A stretch of DNA of 64,000 bases from Pseudomonas sp. FP1742. GTDB lineage: Bacteria > Pseudomonadota > Gammaproteobacteria > Pseudomonadales > Pseudomonadaceae. The notes beneath the pieces are model-generated. The model ran no database searches. It saw only the letters and a program-made list of their open reading frames with translations, and was not told the origin of the DNA. Shown one piece after another: positions 8,917 through 17,591 of this stretch. The DNA lies in the NCBI RefSeq assembly GCF_030687145.1, contig NZ_CP117460.1, forward strand, positions 4,030,001 through 4,094,000. Direction: 5' to 3'. Both the position numbers and the translations under genes were made by a program. Within the stretch, counting starts at the first letter, position 1, and every line of letters begins with the position of its first letter.

Positions 8917-9288
8917 ATGCTCAAGTGCCTTGCCCCCCTGAAAAACAACCTGCGTGATCGTGCCAGTCAACGTCTAATCGGCTTATTGTTGGTGCTCGGT
9001 CCAAGCCTGGCTTTTGCCGAGCTACCGACCATGGAAGCCCCTTCGCGTGGTGAAGGATCTGGTCTGATTGAGACGATCAAAAACTACGCCTACGACGGCG
9101 GCATCTTGCTCGGCCTACTGATCGCCCTGCTCGCTTTTCTCGGCGTGGCCTGGCATTCGCTGACCGTTTATGCCGACGTGCAGAACCAGCGCAAGACCTG
9201 GAAGGACTTGGGTGCTGTAGTCGGAATCGGAGCTCTGCTGGTGGTAATCATCATCTGGTTCCTGACCAAGGCTGCCGCGATTCTGTGA
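8917..9288 (+). CDS. ICE membrane protein, TIGR03745/DUF2976 family
   Basis: The start is taken as the ATG at 8917, preceded by AGGAG, giving 123 residues. The protein has a cleavable signal (about residues 1-35, ending 'LAFA'), a Gly-rich segment and two further hydrophobic segments. This resembles pilin-like TraA/VirB2 proteins in shape. Its place between DUF3262 and DUF3487 proteins matches PFL_4702. Major-pilin function is a reasonable inference but is not shown by the sequence. Confidence 0.88.
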   Translation: MLKCLAPLKNNLRDRASQRLIGLLLVLGPSLAFAELPTMEAPSRGEGSGLIETIKNYAYDGGILLGLLIALLAFLGVAWHSLTVYADVQNQRKTWKDLGAVVGIGALLVVIIIWFLTKAAAIL

Positions 9289-9295
9289 GGTCGAC

Positions 9296-9709
9296 ATGAA
9301 CGACTCTATCGAACGTCTTGCCGACGGCACCTTGGTTTTTCTGCCGGAGCGACTCAACCGTGATCCTGCCGTGTTGCGCGGTTTGACCAATGATGAGATG
9401 TGGGTGGCGCTCGGCACCGGCGCAGTCATTGGTCTGGTGCTGGGCGTGCCTCTGGCGACCAGCACCGCCTCCATTGCCTTGGCGCCGACCAGCATGATCG
9501 CAGGCATGGCGGTGGTGTTATTTGCCAGTGGCACGCTACTGCGTCGCGCTAAACGGGCTCGCCCCGAGACCTGGTTGTACCGCAAGCTCGAATGGGTACT
9601 GGCCAGCCGTTGGCGCCTGGATCGAGGGACTTTGATCCTCCACTCCGGCGCCTGGACGGTTCGCCGTTCACGTCGACTGCGCCCTGCCCTGTCCCGGCGG
9701 CAGCCATGA
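9296..9709 (+). CDS. ICE membrane protein, TIGR03750/DUF3487 family
   Basis: A 137-residue protein with the family-typical opening 'DGTLVFLPERLNRDPAVLRGLT', then paired membrane segments (about residues 35-85) and a basic C-terminus. It is comparable to VirB3/TraL in size and topology, anchoring the VirB4-type ATPase. Its last four bases overlap the start of the VirB8-like gene. Confidence 0.9.
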   Translation: MNDSIERLADGTLVFLPERLNRDPAVLRGLTNDEMWVALGTGAVIGLVLGVPLATSTASIALAPTSMIAGMAVVLFASGTLLRRAKRARPETWLYRKLEWVLASRWRLDRGTLILHSGAWTVRRSRRLRPALSRRQP

Positions 9710-10347
9710 GCCGATTTCGAAACAAGGTGGATGCCCAACAGGCCCATATCTTCAGCCTGCGTCTGGCGGTAATGATCCTGGCCCTGCTCTGTGCCGGACT
9801 CTGGTATGGCTGGCACTCGGCACCGACCGATCTGACCGTGCATGTACCACCCGATCTGCGCTCGGGTAGCACGCGCAAATGGTGGGACATCCCCTCAGAG
9901 AATGTCTATGCCTTCGCCCTGTACATCTTTGGTCAGCTCAACCGCTGGCCCTCGGATGGCGAGCAGGATTATCGCCGCGCTATCTATGGTTTGCAGTCCT
10001 ACCTGACACCTTCCTGCAAGGCTTTCCTCGACGGCGACTACGAGTATCGCAAGGCCGCTGGTGAACTGCGCCAGCGGGTGCGCGGCGTCTACGAGATCCT
10101 GGGCCGAGGCTACAGCGAAGATCCGGAACTCAGGGTCAAGCAACTCGACCGCGACAGCTGGCTGGTCAAGCTCGACCTCAATGCCGATGAGTATTACGCC
10201 GCCGAACCGGTGAAACGGGTGGTGGTACGTTATCCATTACGCGTGGTGCGTTTCGACCTGGATCCCGAACGCAACAAGTGGGGGCTGGCACTGGACTGTT
10301 ATCAGGGCACTCCGCAAAAAATCTCCCTGCCCGGAGGTGAGCCATGA
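9706..10347 (+). CDS. VirB8-like ICE protein, TIGR03746/DUF2895 family
   Basis: The ATG at 9706 overlaps the upstream stop codon. The 213-residue product has one N-terminal membrane segment (about 17-35) and a periplasmic domain with 'SENVYAFALYIFGQLNRW' and 'RRAIYGLQSYLTPSCKAFL'. This layout and the PFL_4703 pattern correspond to the VirB8/TraE scaffold that links the inner and outer membrane complexes. It overlaps the next gene by four bases. Confidence 0.92.
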   Translation: MSRFRNKVDAQQAHIFSLRLAVMILALLCAGLWYGWHSAPTDLTVHVPPDLRSGSTRKWWDIPSENVYAFALYIFGQLNRWPSDGEQDYRRAIYGLQSYLTPSCKAFLDGDYEYRKAAGELRQRVRGVYEILGRGYSEDPELRVKQLDRDSWLVKLDLNADEYYAAEPVKRVVVRYPLRVVRFDLDPERNKWGLALDCYQGTPQKISLPGGEP

Positions 10348-11156
10348 AGCGGATTTCTACCCTGGGATTCACCGTCGCACTGGTGCTATGGGGAGCAGCA
10401 GCGCAGGCCGTCGAGCTGATGCACTGGGAACGTCTTCCCCTTGCGGTCCCACTGGTGATCAACCAGGAACGGGTGGTCTTTGTCGATGAGGATGTTCGAG
10501 TCGGTGTGCCCTCAACCCTGACGGGCAAGCTGCGCGTGCAATCAACCGGTGGCACATTGTACCTGCGCGCCTCGGAAGCCATCGCCCCGACCCGCCTGCA
10601 ACTGCAATCGGTCACGACGGGCGAGATCATCCTGCTGGATATCGCGGCCACTCCCGGCGATCAACCGCTGGAGCCCGTGCGTATTCTCAAGAATGCTCCG
10701 GTGCAGGCTACCGAAGCTGAATTTAACACCATCCCTGTTCCAGAACGTACGCCGATCCCGGTCGCCTTGACGCGCTATGCCGCACAGAGCCTGTACGCGC
10801 CGCTGCGCACCGTGGAGTCCCTGCCCGGGGTACGCCGCGTCCCGCTTAAGCTGCGCACCGAACTGCCAACTCTGCTGCCGACCGAAAACGTGTCCAGCAC
10901 ACCTGTCGCCGCCTGGCGACTCGGGGATTACTGGGTGACGGCGGTGAAGTTGCGCAATCGTGGTTCAGCGATGGTGCAACTCGACCCGCGTCGGCTTCAG
11001 GCCAAGCTGTTCGCCGCGGCCTTCCAGCATGCTTTCCTCGGGCCTGTCGGCAGCGCCGAAGACACCACGATTGCCTACCTCGTCACCCGCGGTGCTGGCC
11101 TCGAAAACGCCGTGCTGCTCCCGCCCGTTGCGCGAGGTGCTGACGATGAAGGCTAA
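10344..11156 (+). CDS. VirB9/TraK-like ICE protein, TIGR03749/DUF3438 family
   Basis: A 270-residue exported protein with a signal peptide ending near 'AAAQAVEL'. A beta-rich domain begins 'MHWERLPLAVPLVINQERVVFVDED' and ends with an 'FLGPVGSAEDTTIAYLVTRG' block. This is the PFL_4704 family, the periplasmic/outer-membrane TraK/VirB9 counterpart of this ICE class. It overlaps the VirB10-like gene by 11 bases. Confidence 0.91.
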   Translation: MKRISTLGFTVALVLWGAAAQAVELMHWERLPLAVPLVINQERVVFVDEDVRVGVPSTLTGKLRVQSTGGTLYLRASEAIAPTRLQLQSVTTGEIILLDIAATPGDQPLEPVRILKNAPVQATEAEFNTIPVPERTPIPVALTRYAAQSLYAPLRTVESLPGVRRVPLKLRTELPTLLPTENVSSTPVAAWRLGDYWVTAVKLRNRGSAMVQLDPRRLQAKLFAAAFQHAFLGPVGSAEDTTIAYLVTRGAGLENAVLLPPVARGADDEG

Positions 11157-12663
11157 CGCCTTGCTCAAATGGCTGGTACCGGCTGCGCTGCTGGCCGTGG
11201 TGTTGATCATTCTGAAAACCTGGGTCGCGGGTGGCAGCACGCCTTCTCCAGAAAACTCAGTTGATCAGGGCAACATTCAGTTATCCGCCGAGCAAGCCAA
11301 GTCGCTCGGCATTGCGGGCGATACCCCACACGACACGGTTGCCACCCTGGTCGGCCAGGTGAAGGCCATGCGTAGCGACATGCTCGGTTTGAAGAAACAC
11401 AACGATTCGCTGCAAACAGAGAACAACCGTCTGCGCGAGCGGGAAAACAGCGTCGATTTGCGTATCCAGACGGCGCTTGGCAGCGTGACCCAGCAGGTTG
11501 ACGAAGGCCGCCGACAAGCCAACGAGGCCCGACTCAAAGCGGAACAAGACAGTCGTCAGGCTCGCGGTCTGCTGACGCAATTGCAGGAGCAGTTGTCGGG
11601 GCTGACCGGCAAAGGCAAGGATATGCCGATCGGATTGGGGCTTGAGCCGGGCGACGGGGCTCAGTTCGACGGGCAGCATTCTGCCAATGATGCGCTGCAG
11701 TGGATTGAACCCTCGGATGCTCTGTCCACCGACGCCCGAGACAAAACCAAGACCTCCTCCGCGCTGAGCCTGCCTACCACCTTCAACTCACTGGAGAGCT
11801 TGAACGATAACGCGATTGATCGCAGCCAGAAACAGCTGCGCGCCGTCACCCAGGGTGAACGTGACCTGACACGATCCGCTAATCGAACCGAAGGCGCGAA
11901 GCCGGTCTACACCATTCCCGAAAACGCGACATTGATGGGCTCGGTCGCCATGACCGCGCTGATCGGCCGAGTCCCGGTGGACGGCACAGTGAATGATCCC
12001 TACCCCTTCAAAGTACTGGTCGGCCCGGAGAACTTGACCGCCAACGGCATCGACCTGCCGGACGTCGCGGGTGCCGTGATGAGCGGCACGGCGTCCGGAG
12101 ACTGGACCCTGTCTTGCGTACGCGGGCAGGTCGAGTCAATCACCTTTGTGTTTACCAATGGCACCATCCGCACGGTGCCTCAGCCGAAAGCGGTAGCCAG
12201 CCGCACTGCCTCCACCACCCAGAATTCGAGCACCGACAAGATCCGTGGCGGACTCGGTTACCTGTCCGATCCGTATGGCATTCCTTGCATTGCCGGCGAG
12301 CGCCGCTCGAACGCCCAGCAGTACCTCGGCAGCCAGAGCCTGATCACCGCGGCCGGCGCCGGTGTCGCCGCCCTGCTTGGGGATGAGCGGAACAACAGCA
12401 GCGTGATCAGTTCGGGCGGCAGTACCCTCGGGGTCACCAGTAGCACGGGCAACAGCGCACTGAACTCAATCCTCAGCGGTGGAGTCAGCGACATTCGCGA
12501 GTGGGTCAACAAACTGTATGGCGAAGCCTTCGCTGCCGTGTACGTGCCACCGGCCGCCCAAGTCGCCCTGCACCTCGACCATGAGATCACCATCGACTAC
12601 GAGCCCAAGGGCCGGAGCGTTCGCCATGAAAAAGACCATGCCTCTCTGCCTGACCTGGATTAG
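11146..12663 (+). CDS. traB: VirB10/TraB-like ICE protein, TIGR03752 family
   Basis: The ATG at 11146 gives 505 residues: one N-terminal membrane anchor (about residues 6-24), a long coiled coil (about 65-150), then a beta-barrel-type C-terminal domain. The latter contains 'PENATLMGSVAMTALIGRVP' and 'GERRSNAQQYLG'. This matches TraB/VirB10 proteins that span the envelope and sense ATPase energy. The 3' end overlaps the lipoprotein gene by 38 bases. The symbol follows function; naming varies among ICEs. Confidence 0.92.
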   Translation: MKANALLKWLVPAALLAVVLIILKTWVAGGSTPSPENSVDQGNIQLSAEQAKSLGIAGDTPHDTVATLVGQVKAMRSDMLGLKKHNDSLQTENNRLRERENSVDLRIQTALGSVTQQVDEGRRQANEARLKAEQDSRQARGLLTQLQEQLSGLTGKGKDMPIGLGLEPGDGAQFDGQHSANDALQWIEPSDALSTDARDKTKTSSALSLPTTFNSLESLNDNAIDRSQKQLRAVTQGERDLTRSANRTEGAKPVYTIPENATLMGSVAMTALIGRVPVDGTVNDPYPFKVLVGPENLTANGIDLPDVAGAVMSGTASGDWTLSCVRGQVESITFVFTNGTIRTVPQPKAVASRTASTTQNSSTDKIRGGLGYLSDPYGIPCIAGERRSNAQQYLGSQSLITAAGAGVAALLGDERNNSSVISSGGSTLGVTSSTGNSALNSILSGGVSDIREWVNKLYGEAFAAVYVPPAAQVALHLDHEITIDYEPKGRSVRHEKDHASLPDLD

Positions 12664-13042
12664 CGTGTTCTGCTGGGTCTTGGCGGGGTGCTCCACCGAC
12701 AAGGAGACACTGCTGCCCCATGGCGAGCAAACCATGCTGGACATCTGGAACGGCGCCGGTTCGCAAGGTACTCAGCAACAACTACTGGATGCTCGGCAGC
12801 AGTTACGCCGCCCATTGGCTCAAGCAGAGTTCTCCGTGGCTCTCCAGGAACCGTACACGCGCACAGCGGCGAACGAGATCCGCAACCTGTTCCCTCGCTT
12901 GCCCAATCCCGATCTGGTGCTGTACGTGTATCCGCATTTGAGCGGTACCGAGCAGGCACCGGTCCCGGGTTACTCGACCGTCTTTCCGTTCTACCAACGA
13001 GTGCAGTACGCATTGCCGGGTGAACGTCAGGAAGACTTGTAG
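12626..13042 (+). CDS. ICE lipoprotein, TIGR03751 family (TraV/VirB7-like role)
   Basis: The ATG at 12626 gives 138 residues with a lipoprotein signal and lipobox LAGC (Cys22). The body includes 'TRTAANEIRNLFPRLPNPDLVLYVYPHL', typical of this ICE lipoprotein. It probably stabilises the outer-membrane core with the VirB9- and VirB10-like proteins. The start is embedded in the preceding gene, and the stop shares a base with the next start. Confidence 0.9.
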   Translation: MKKTMPLCLTWISVFCWVLAGCSTDKETLLPHGEQTMLDIWNGAGSQGTQQQLLDARQQLRRPLAQAEFSVALQEPYTRTAANEIRNLFPRLPNPDLVLYVYPHLSGTEQAPVPGYSTVFPFYQRVQYALPGERQEDL

Positions 13043-15795
13043 TGCGTACCGGCGATTCGGGGAACCGCATTCCCGCGTGGAAAGCCTGGCGCAATTCAGT
13101 GCACCCTCGCGCCACCTTGGCCAATGAAGCGGCACTCTATGCGCACCACCCCAGCTTCACCGATCACCTGCCGTGGGTCGAATACCTCGACACCGAGCAG
13201 TGTTTTCTGCTGGATGACAGTCGCTCGGTGGGCGCGGTGTTCGAGTTGCTGCCCATCGGTACCGAAGGGCGCGAACCCGATTGGCTGATGGCGGCCCGCG
13301 ATGCCCTTGAGGACTCCCTGCAGGATAGCTTTGACGAACTGGATCAAGCGCCTTGGGTGGCGCAGTTTTTCTGCCAAGACGACAACGACTTCACCCCCTA
13401 CCTGAGCCGGCTCACCGATTATATTCAGGACAGCGCGCGAGGCACGGTCTTCACCGAGGCGTATTTGGAACTTAGCCGCCGTCATCTGAAGGCCATCGCC
13501 AAGCCCGGTGGTCTGTTTGAGGATAAGGTGGTTACGCGCCTACCCTGGCGCGGCAATAACCGCCGGGTTCGCCTGGTGGTCTATCGCTGGCTTGAGTCTG
13601 ATGTTGAGGAGACAGGACTCACCCCGGTGCAATCCCTGCAACAGGCTTGCGAACGAATCGCTGCCTCGCTGCAAGCATGCGGGGTGCAATCGACACGAGT
13701 CGATGGCCGAGGTTTGTATGCCTGGTTGTTGCCCTGGTTCAATCCGGCTCCCAGGCTCACCGATGAAGCGCCCGAGGAGTTCTACCGCCGCGTGGCCTAT
13801 CCGGAGTCTAGCGATGGCGAGTCGCTGGAGCTGCCCTTCGATCATGACTTTGCCGAGCGGCTGTTCTTCAACGAACCGCGTTCGGATGTGCAGCGCGGAC
13901 TCTGGTACTTCGATGATCAGCCCCACCGGGTCATGGTAGTGGACAAGCTGCGCCGAGCGCCCTTGATTGGTCAACTCACCGGAGAAACCCGCAAGGGTGA
14001 CGCGGTGAATGCCCTGTTCGACCAGTTACCCGAAGGTACAGTGATGAGTCTGACCCTGGTGGTCAAACCACAGGATGTGCTTGAAGACCAGTTAAACCGA
14101 TTGGCGCGTAAAGCCATCGGTGAAAACCTGGCCTCCACCCAGACCCGTCAGGACGTCGAAGAGGCTCGCGCGATCATTGGCCGCCAGCACAAGCTGTACC
14201 GCGGCACCCTGGCGTTCTACGTACGCGGTCACGATGAGCAGCAACTGCACCAGCGCTCGGTCAGCCTTGCCAACGCACTGCTGGGTGCGGGCCTGCAACC
14301 TGTACGTGAAGGCGATGAAGTCGCCGCCTGCAACAGTTACCTGCGTTGGTTACCGATGGCTTACAACCCGGCCCGCGACACGCGCAACTGGTACACGCGA
14401 CTGATGTTCGCCCAGCATCTGGCGAATCTAGTCCCAGTCTGGGGCCGCAGCACAGGCACCGGCCAACCGGGTATCACCCTGTTCAATCGTGGTGGCTCGC
14501 CGTTGAGCTTTGATCCATTGTCACGCTTGGACCGGGCCATGAACGGCCATCTGCTGTTGTTCGGCCCGACCGGCGCCGGCAAGTCGGCCACCCTGGTCAC
14601 CCTGCTGATGCAGGTCATGGCGGTGTACCGCCCTCGCCTGTTTATCGTTGAGGCCGGCAACTCATTCGGCTTGCAGGGAGACTACTTCTCGACACAGGAC
14701 CTGTCGGTCAACAAGGTCCAATTGAAACCTGGCGCCTCGGTCAGTCTCGCCCCGTTCGCCGACGCTTGGCGCCTGGTCGAGCAACCGGATCAGGTGGCGA
14801 GTCTGTCAATCGATGAGCTGGACGATGAGGTGGTGACCAGTCGCGAAGACCAGCGTGATGTTCTCGGCGAACTGGAAATCACCGCCCGCCTGATGATCAC
14901 CGGCGGCGAGGCCAAGGAAGAAGCCCGCCTGAGTCGAGCCGATCGCAGCTTGATCCGCGAGTGCATCCTGGATGCGGCGCAGACTTGTGTCGTAGCGGGC
15001 CGCCAGGTCCTGACCCGCGACGTGCGCGACGCTTTGTTGCGCGTCGCCGCTGACCCGCACTTACCGGAGAAACGTCGCGAGCGTGCCCAGGAAATGGGCC
15101 AGTCCATCGATCTGTTTTGCCAGGGTTTCGAGGGTGAGTTGTTCGATCGCGAGGGCACGTCTTGGCCTGAGAGCGATGTGACCATTGTCGACTTGGCCAC
15201 TTACGCTCGCGAAGGCTACGAGGCACAGCTGTCCATCAGCTACATCAGCCTGATGAACACCGTGAACAATCTTGCCGAGCGCGACCAGTACCTGGGCCGA
15301 CCGATCATCATGGTCACCGACGAGGGCCATATCATCACCAAAAACCCGCTACTGGCGCCCTTCGTGGTCAAGGGGACGAAGATGTGGCGCAAGCTCGGCG
15401 CGTGGTTCTGGCTGGCAACGCAAAACCTTGCCGACTTTCCCACTGCTGCGCAGACCATGCTCAACATGATCGAATGGTGGATTTGCTTGAACATGCCGCC
15501 CGCGGAAATCGAAGAGATTGCTCGCTTCAAGAAGCTCACGCCGGCGCAGAAAGCCCTGTTGCTCTCCGCCAGCAAAGAACCCGGTAAATACACCGAAGGG
15601 GTCGTGCTGTCGAAGAAGCTCGAGACGCTGTTTCGAGCCGTACCACCCAGTCTTTACCTCGCCCTGGCCATGACAGAACCCGAGGAAAAGGCCGAGCGCT
15701 GGACACTGATGCAGGACAGGGGCTGCTCAGAGTTGGAAGCGGCTTACCGGGTAGCTGAACGGATCGATAGAGCGCGAGGAATAGAACCCGCATAG
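13042..15795 (+). CDS. traC: VirB4/TraC-type conjugative ATPase, TIGR03744 family
   Basis: A 917-residue ATPase starting at a GTG that overlaps the lipoprotein stop by one base. Walker A is GPTGAGKS at residues 508-515. Walker B is 'IIMVTDEGH' at about 754-762. A later 'WFWLATQNLADFP' block is the VirB4 motif that follows Walker B. The N-terminal third is the VirB4 oligomerisation region. It powers pilus assembly and substrate transfer at the inner membrane. It is the last gene before the insertion at 15.8-16.5 kb. Confidence 0.95.
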   Translation: MRTGDSGNRIPAWKAWRNSVHPRATLANEAALYAHHPSFTDHLPWVEYLDTEQCFLLDDSRSVGAVFELLPIGTEGREPDWLMAARDALEDSLQDSFDELDQAPWVAQFFCQDDNDFTPYLSRLTDYIQDSARGTVFTEAYLELSRRHLKAIAKPGGLFEDKVVTRLPWRGNNRRVRLVVYRWLESDVEETGLTPVQSLQQACERIAASLQACGVQSTRVDGRGLYAWLLPWFNPAPRLTDEAPEEFYRRVAYPESSDGESLELPFDHDFAERLFFNEPRSDVQRGLWYFDDQPHRVMVVDKLRRAPLIGQLTGETRKGDAVNALFDQLPEGTVMSLTLVVKPQDVLEDQLNRLARKAIGENLASTQTRQDVEEARAIIGRQHKLYRGTLAFYVRGHDEQQLHQRSVSLANALLGAGLQPVREGDEVAACNSYLRWLPMAYNPARDTRNWYTRLMFAQHLANLVPVWGRSTGTGQPGITLFNRGGSPLSFDPLSRLDRAMNGHLLLFGPTGAGKSATLVTLLMQVMAVYRPRLFIVEAGNSFGLQGDYFSTQDLSVNKVQLKPGASVSLAPFADAWRLVEQPDQVASLSIDELDDEVVTSREDQRDVLGELEITARLMITGGEAKEEARLSRADRSLIRECILDAAQTCVVAGRQVLTRDVRDALLRVAADPHLPEKRRERAQEMGQSIDLFCQGFEGELFDREGTSWPESDVTIVDLATYAREGYEAQLSISYISLMNTVNNLAERDQYLGRPIIMVTDEGHIITKNPLLAPFVVKGTKMWRKLGAWFWLATQNLADFPTAAQTMLNMIEWWICLNMPPAEIEEIARFKKLTPAQKALLLSASKEPGKYTEGVVLSKKLETLFRAVPPSLYLALAMTEPEEKAERWTLMQDRGCSELEAAYRVAERIDRARGIEPA

Positions 15796-15836
15796 GGGAA
15801 TCTATTCAGGTATCGCGCTCTAAAGCGAGCGACAGG

Positions 15837-16094
15837 TTATTGTGATGCTCCTCGAAGCCGCTGCTGAATCCTCAACAGGAATCCAGCTTCAAAAGCATCT
15901 TGGCAATCACCGACAGGAAGGGTCTTGCGTGTTTGCGCCAGCTCCCACCACAGGGGGATCTCACCGGTTGTATCAAGCCAAGCCTGAGCGCATTGCACGC
16001 CACGCTCGATCATCGGGGCAAATTCGCTGCCCCAAGGTGTCAGAAGACTTGAGCAACCATCTGCCGCAGGAATGGAAATGTAGTTTTCGTCCAT
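15837..16094 (-). CDS. Small protein, possibly QslA-like LasR antiactivator
   Basis: The ATG at 16094 has AGGG just upstream; a GTG six bases earlier is less likely. The 85-residue product contains 'WGSEFAPMIERGVQCAQAWL', then 'IPLWWELA' and 'FEAGFLLRIQQRL'. From memory this resembles the short proteins annotated as QslA, which bind LasR and block quorum sensing in Pseudomonas. That assignment is tentative and needs a profile search. The gene lies antisense to the transfer operon directly after the VirB4 gene. A shorter opposing frame over the same bases shows no protein-like features. Confidence 0.6.
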   Translation of the reverse strand: MDENYISIPAADGCSSLLTPWGSEFAPMIERGVQCAQAWLDTTGEIPLWWELAQTRKTLPVGDCQDAFEAGFLLRIQQRLRGASQ

Positions 16095-16248
16095 ACACAC
16101 CCTAGATTTCTGATTTATTGTTAGACGCAGAGTCCAGCCTCGAAAATCTTAACGACACCAAATGAACGCTCGATAACAGGCATGAGCATCAAATGGCCTA
16201 GATCAATACCAATGTAGACTATATCCCGTGGATTGAGAGTCCCTCAAG

Positions 16249-16261
16249 GCGCAATTTGCGC
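16249..16261. promoter_or_regulatory. Palindrome before the XRE gene (possible operator)
   Basis: The 13-base palindrome GCGCAATTTGCGC ends two bases before the XRE start codon. XRE repressors commonly bind such short palindromes to control themselves. Its closeness to the start suggests it could overlap ribosome binding or an early transcript position. No binding evidence is available. Confidence 0.35.
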
Positions 16262-16263
16262 GC

Positions 16264-16518
16264 ATGACTCAAGACTACGAACAGCTTCGCCTGCAACTGG
16301 CGGAGAACATCCGCTTGATACGGCGCGTGAAGAACCTTACCCAAGAGCAGCTGGCGCTCATGGCCGAGGTGGATCGTACCTATGTCAGTCAAATCGAACG
16401 AGGGGTAGGCAACCCGTCGCTATTGGTCCTGTGCAAACTCGCCAATATTTTCGAGATCACCGCAGATCAGTTACTCATCGAGCCTGACGCCCTTCGCCGT
16501 GTGCTGGACATCGAGTAG
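16264..16518 (+). CDS. XRE-family transcriptional regulator
   Basis: This 84-residue protein is almost entirely a Cro/C1-type helix-turn-helix domain. The helices are recognisable in 'LTQEQLALMAEVDRTYVSQIERG' (about residues 23-45) and 'PSLLVLCKLANIFEI' after it. It is read in the direction of the transfer genes and sits between the VirB4 and TraU-like genes, where a regulator is not standard. It may control the antisense neighbour or the downstream transfer genes. A palindrome lies immediately upstream. Confidence 0.9.
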   Translation: MTQDYEQLRLQLAENIRLIRRVKNLTQEQLALMAEVDRTYVSQIERGVGNPSLLVLCKLANIFEITADQLLIEPDALRRVLDIE

Positions 16519-16634
16519 CCATTTCATCGTCCTGCAAATCCTTGCAAACCGACAACCCCACGTTCGGCTTTATCACTGACAGCCCCCTCTTACATCATTG
16601 AACCTGCCCAGGCCATTCATCTAGAGCCTGGATC

Positions 16635-17591
16635 ATGTCTGTTTCCTGCCTGTCAATTGCGCCCCATAATCTACGGCCTTTGGTTCTGAGCATCCTGCTG
16701 GCGTGCGGGCCAAGCATGGCGCTGGATACCGGCAGCATCACGTCCTCTGTGTTGTCGCCAAATTGCCTTGCATACAGGGTCGTCGGCATTTGTTTCTGGT
16801 TGCTCTGCACACCCTTCGGCTGCACAGTCAAAACCTCGACCAAGGTTCGTCATTTCATTCCTGAACTCGTGGTCTCGAGCTACGCCACCACCGGCAACAA
16901 CCCCTGGACCGAGATGGCCACCCTCTCCTCTCCTATCCGCGGTGCGGAAGGTGGCGGCAACCTGATCACGCCGAACACCCTGCGCGACAACCTGCCCCGC
17001 TTCAAGAACGTCGATGGCATCGGCCACCCCGGTGGCTGGGCCGCCACGCAACTGGCTTCGCAATCCGGCTACGCCTGCGCCAGCGGCGCTACTGCGTACA
17101 TACCCTACTACCTGAGTACCCTGGACACGTTGGCCTGGCGCCATGGCATCCCGGAAAGTTTCTACCCCGAGTCGCTCATGCCGGGGATCCGTGAAATCGG
17201 TAGTCAGGCCTCGGGAAACATGTGGGGCAATGTTTATCCCAGGCAGGGCTTTCTGGTACAGCCCGACGACTTCAAAGCCGCCGCCGTCATGGCGCAACGG
17301 GCCGGCGATGTCATTACCCGGAATGGGCAGCCACACGTGTACGTACCGCTCACGCCCGCTAAACGCGATGGTTACTGGCCGCCTGGTCCTATCGTTGAAA
17401 ACGACGCTTCGACCCACAAGTGGCAATTGCTCTACCCTCAGGTTCAACCCACGTGCACCATCTTCCCCAGCGATCCGGTACAGAGCGCGGATGACGGCTA
17501 CGCCTGGTCGCTGTGGCGTCCCTATAGCTGTTGTAAACGTGAGGGGCAGACCTTTCTGTTCAGCATCGACTTCGAAGGCGGTGCGTCATGA
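16635..17591 (+). CDS. TraU-like ICE protein, TIGR03756/PFL_4710 family
   Basis: A 318-residue exported protein with a signal peptide ending near 'SMALDTG'. 'CLAYRVVGICFWLLCTPFGC' and 'HFIPELVVSSY' are characteristic TraU-family blocks with conserved cysteines, and more cysteine pairs ('PYSCCKREG') lie near the C-terminus. It is a periplasmic mating-pair protein. It overlaps the next start by four bases (ATGA). The gene that usually precedes it in this class (TIGR03757) was not found. Confidence 0.93.
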   Translation: MSVSCLSIAPHNLRPLVLSILLACGPSMALDTGSITSSVLSPNCLAYRVVGICFWLLCTPFGCTVKTSTKVRHFIPELVVSSYATTGNNPWTEMATLSSPIRGAEGGGNLITPNTLRDNLPRFKNVDGIGHPGGWAATQLASQSGYACASGATAYIPYYLSTLDTLAWRHGIPESFYPESLMPGIREIGSQASGNMWGNVYPRQGFLVQPDDFKAAAVMAQRAGDVITRNGQPHVYVPLTPAKRDGYWPPGPIVENDASTHKWQLLYPQVQPTCTIFPSDPVQSADDGYAWSLWRPYSCCKREGQTFLFSIDFEGGAS

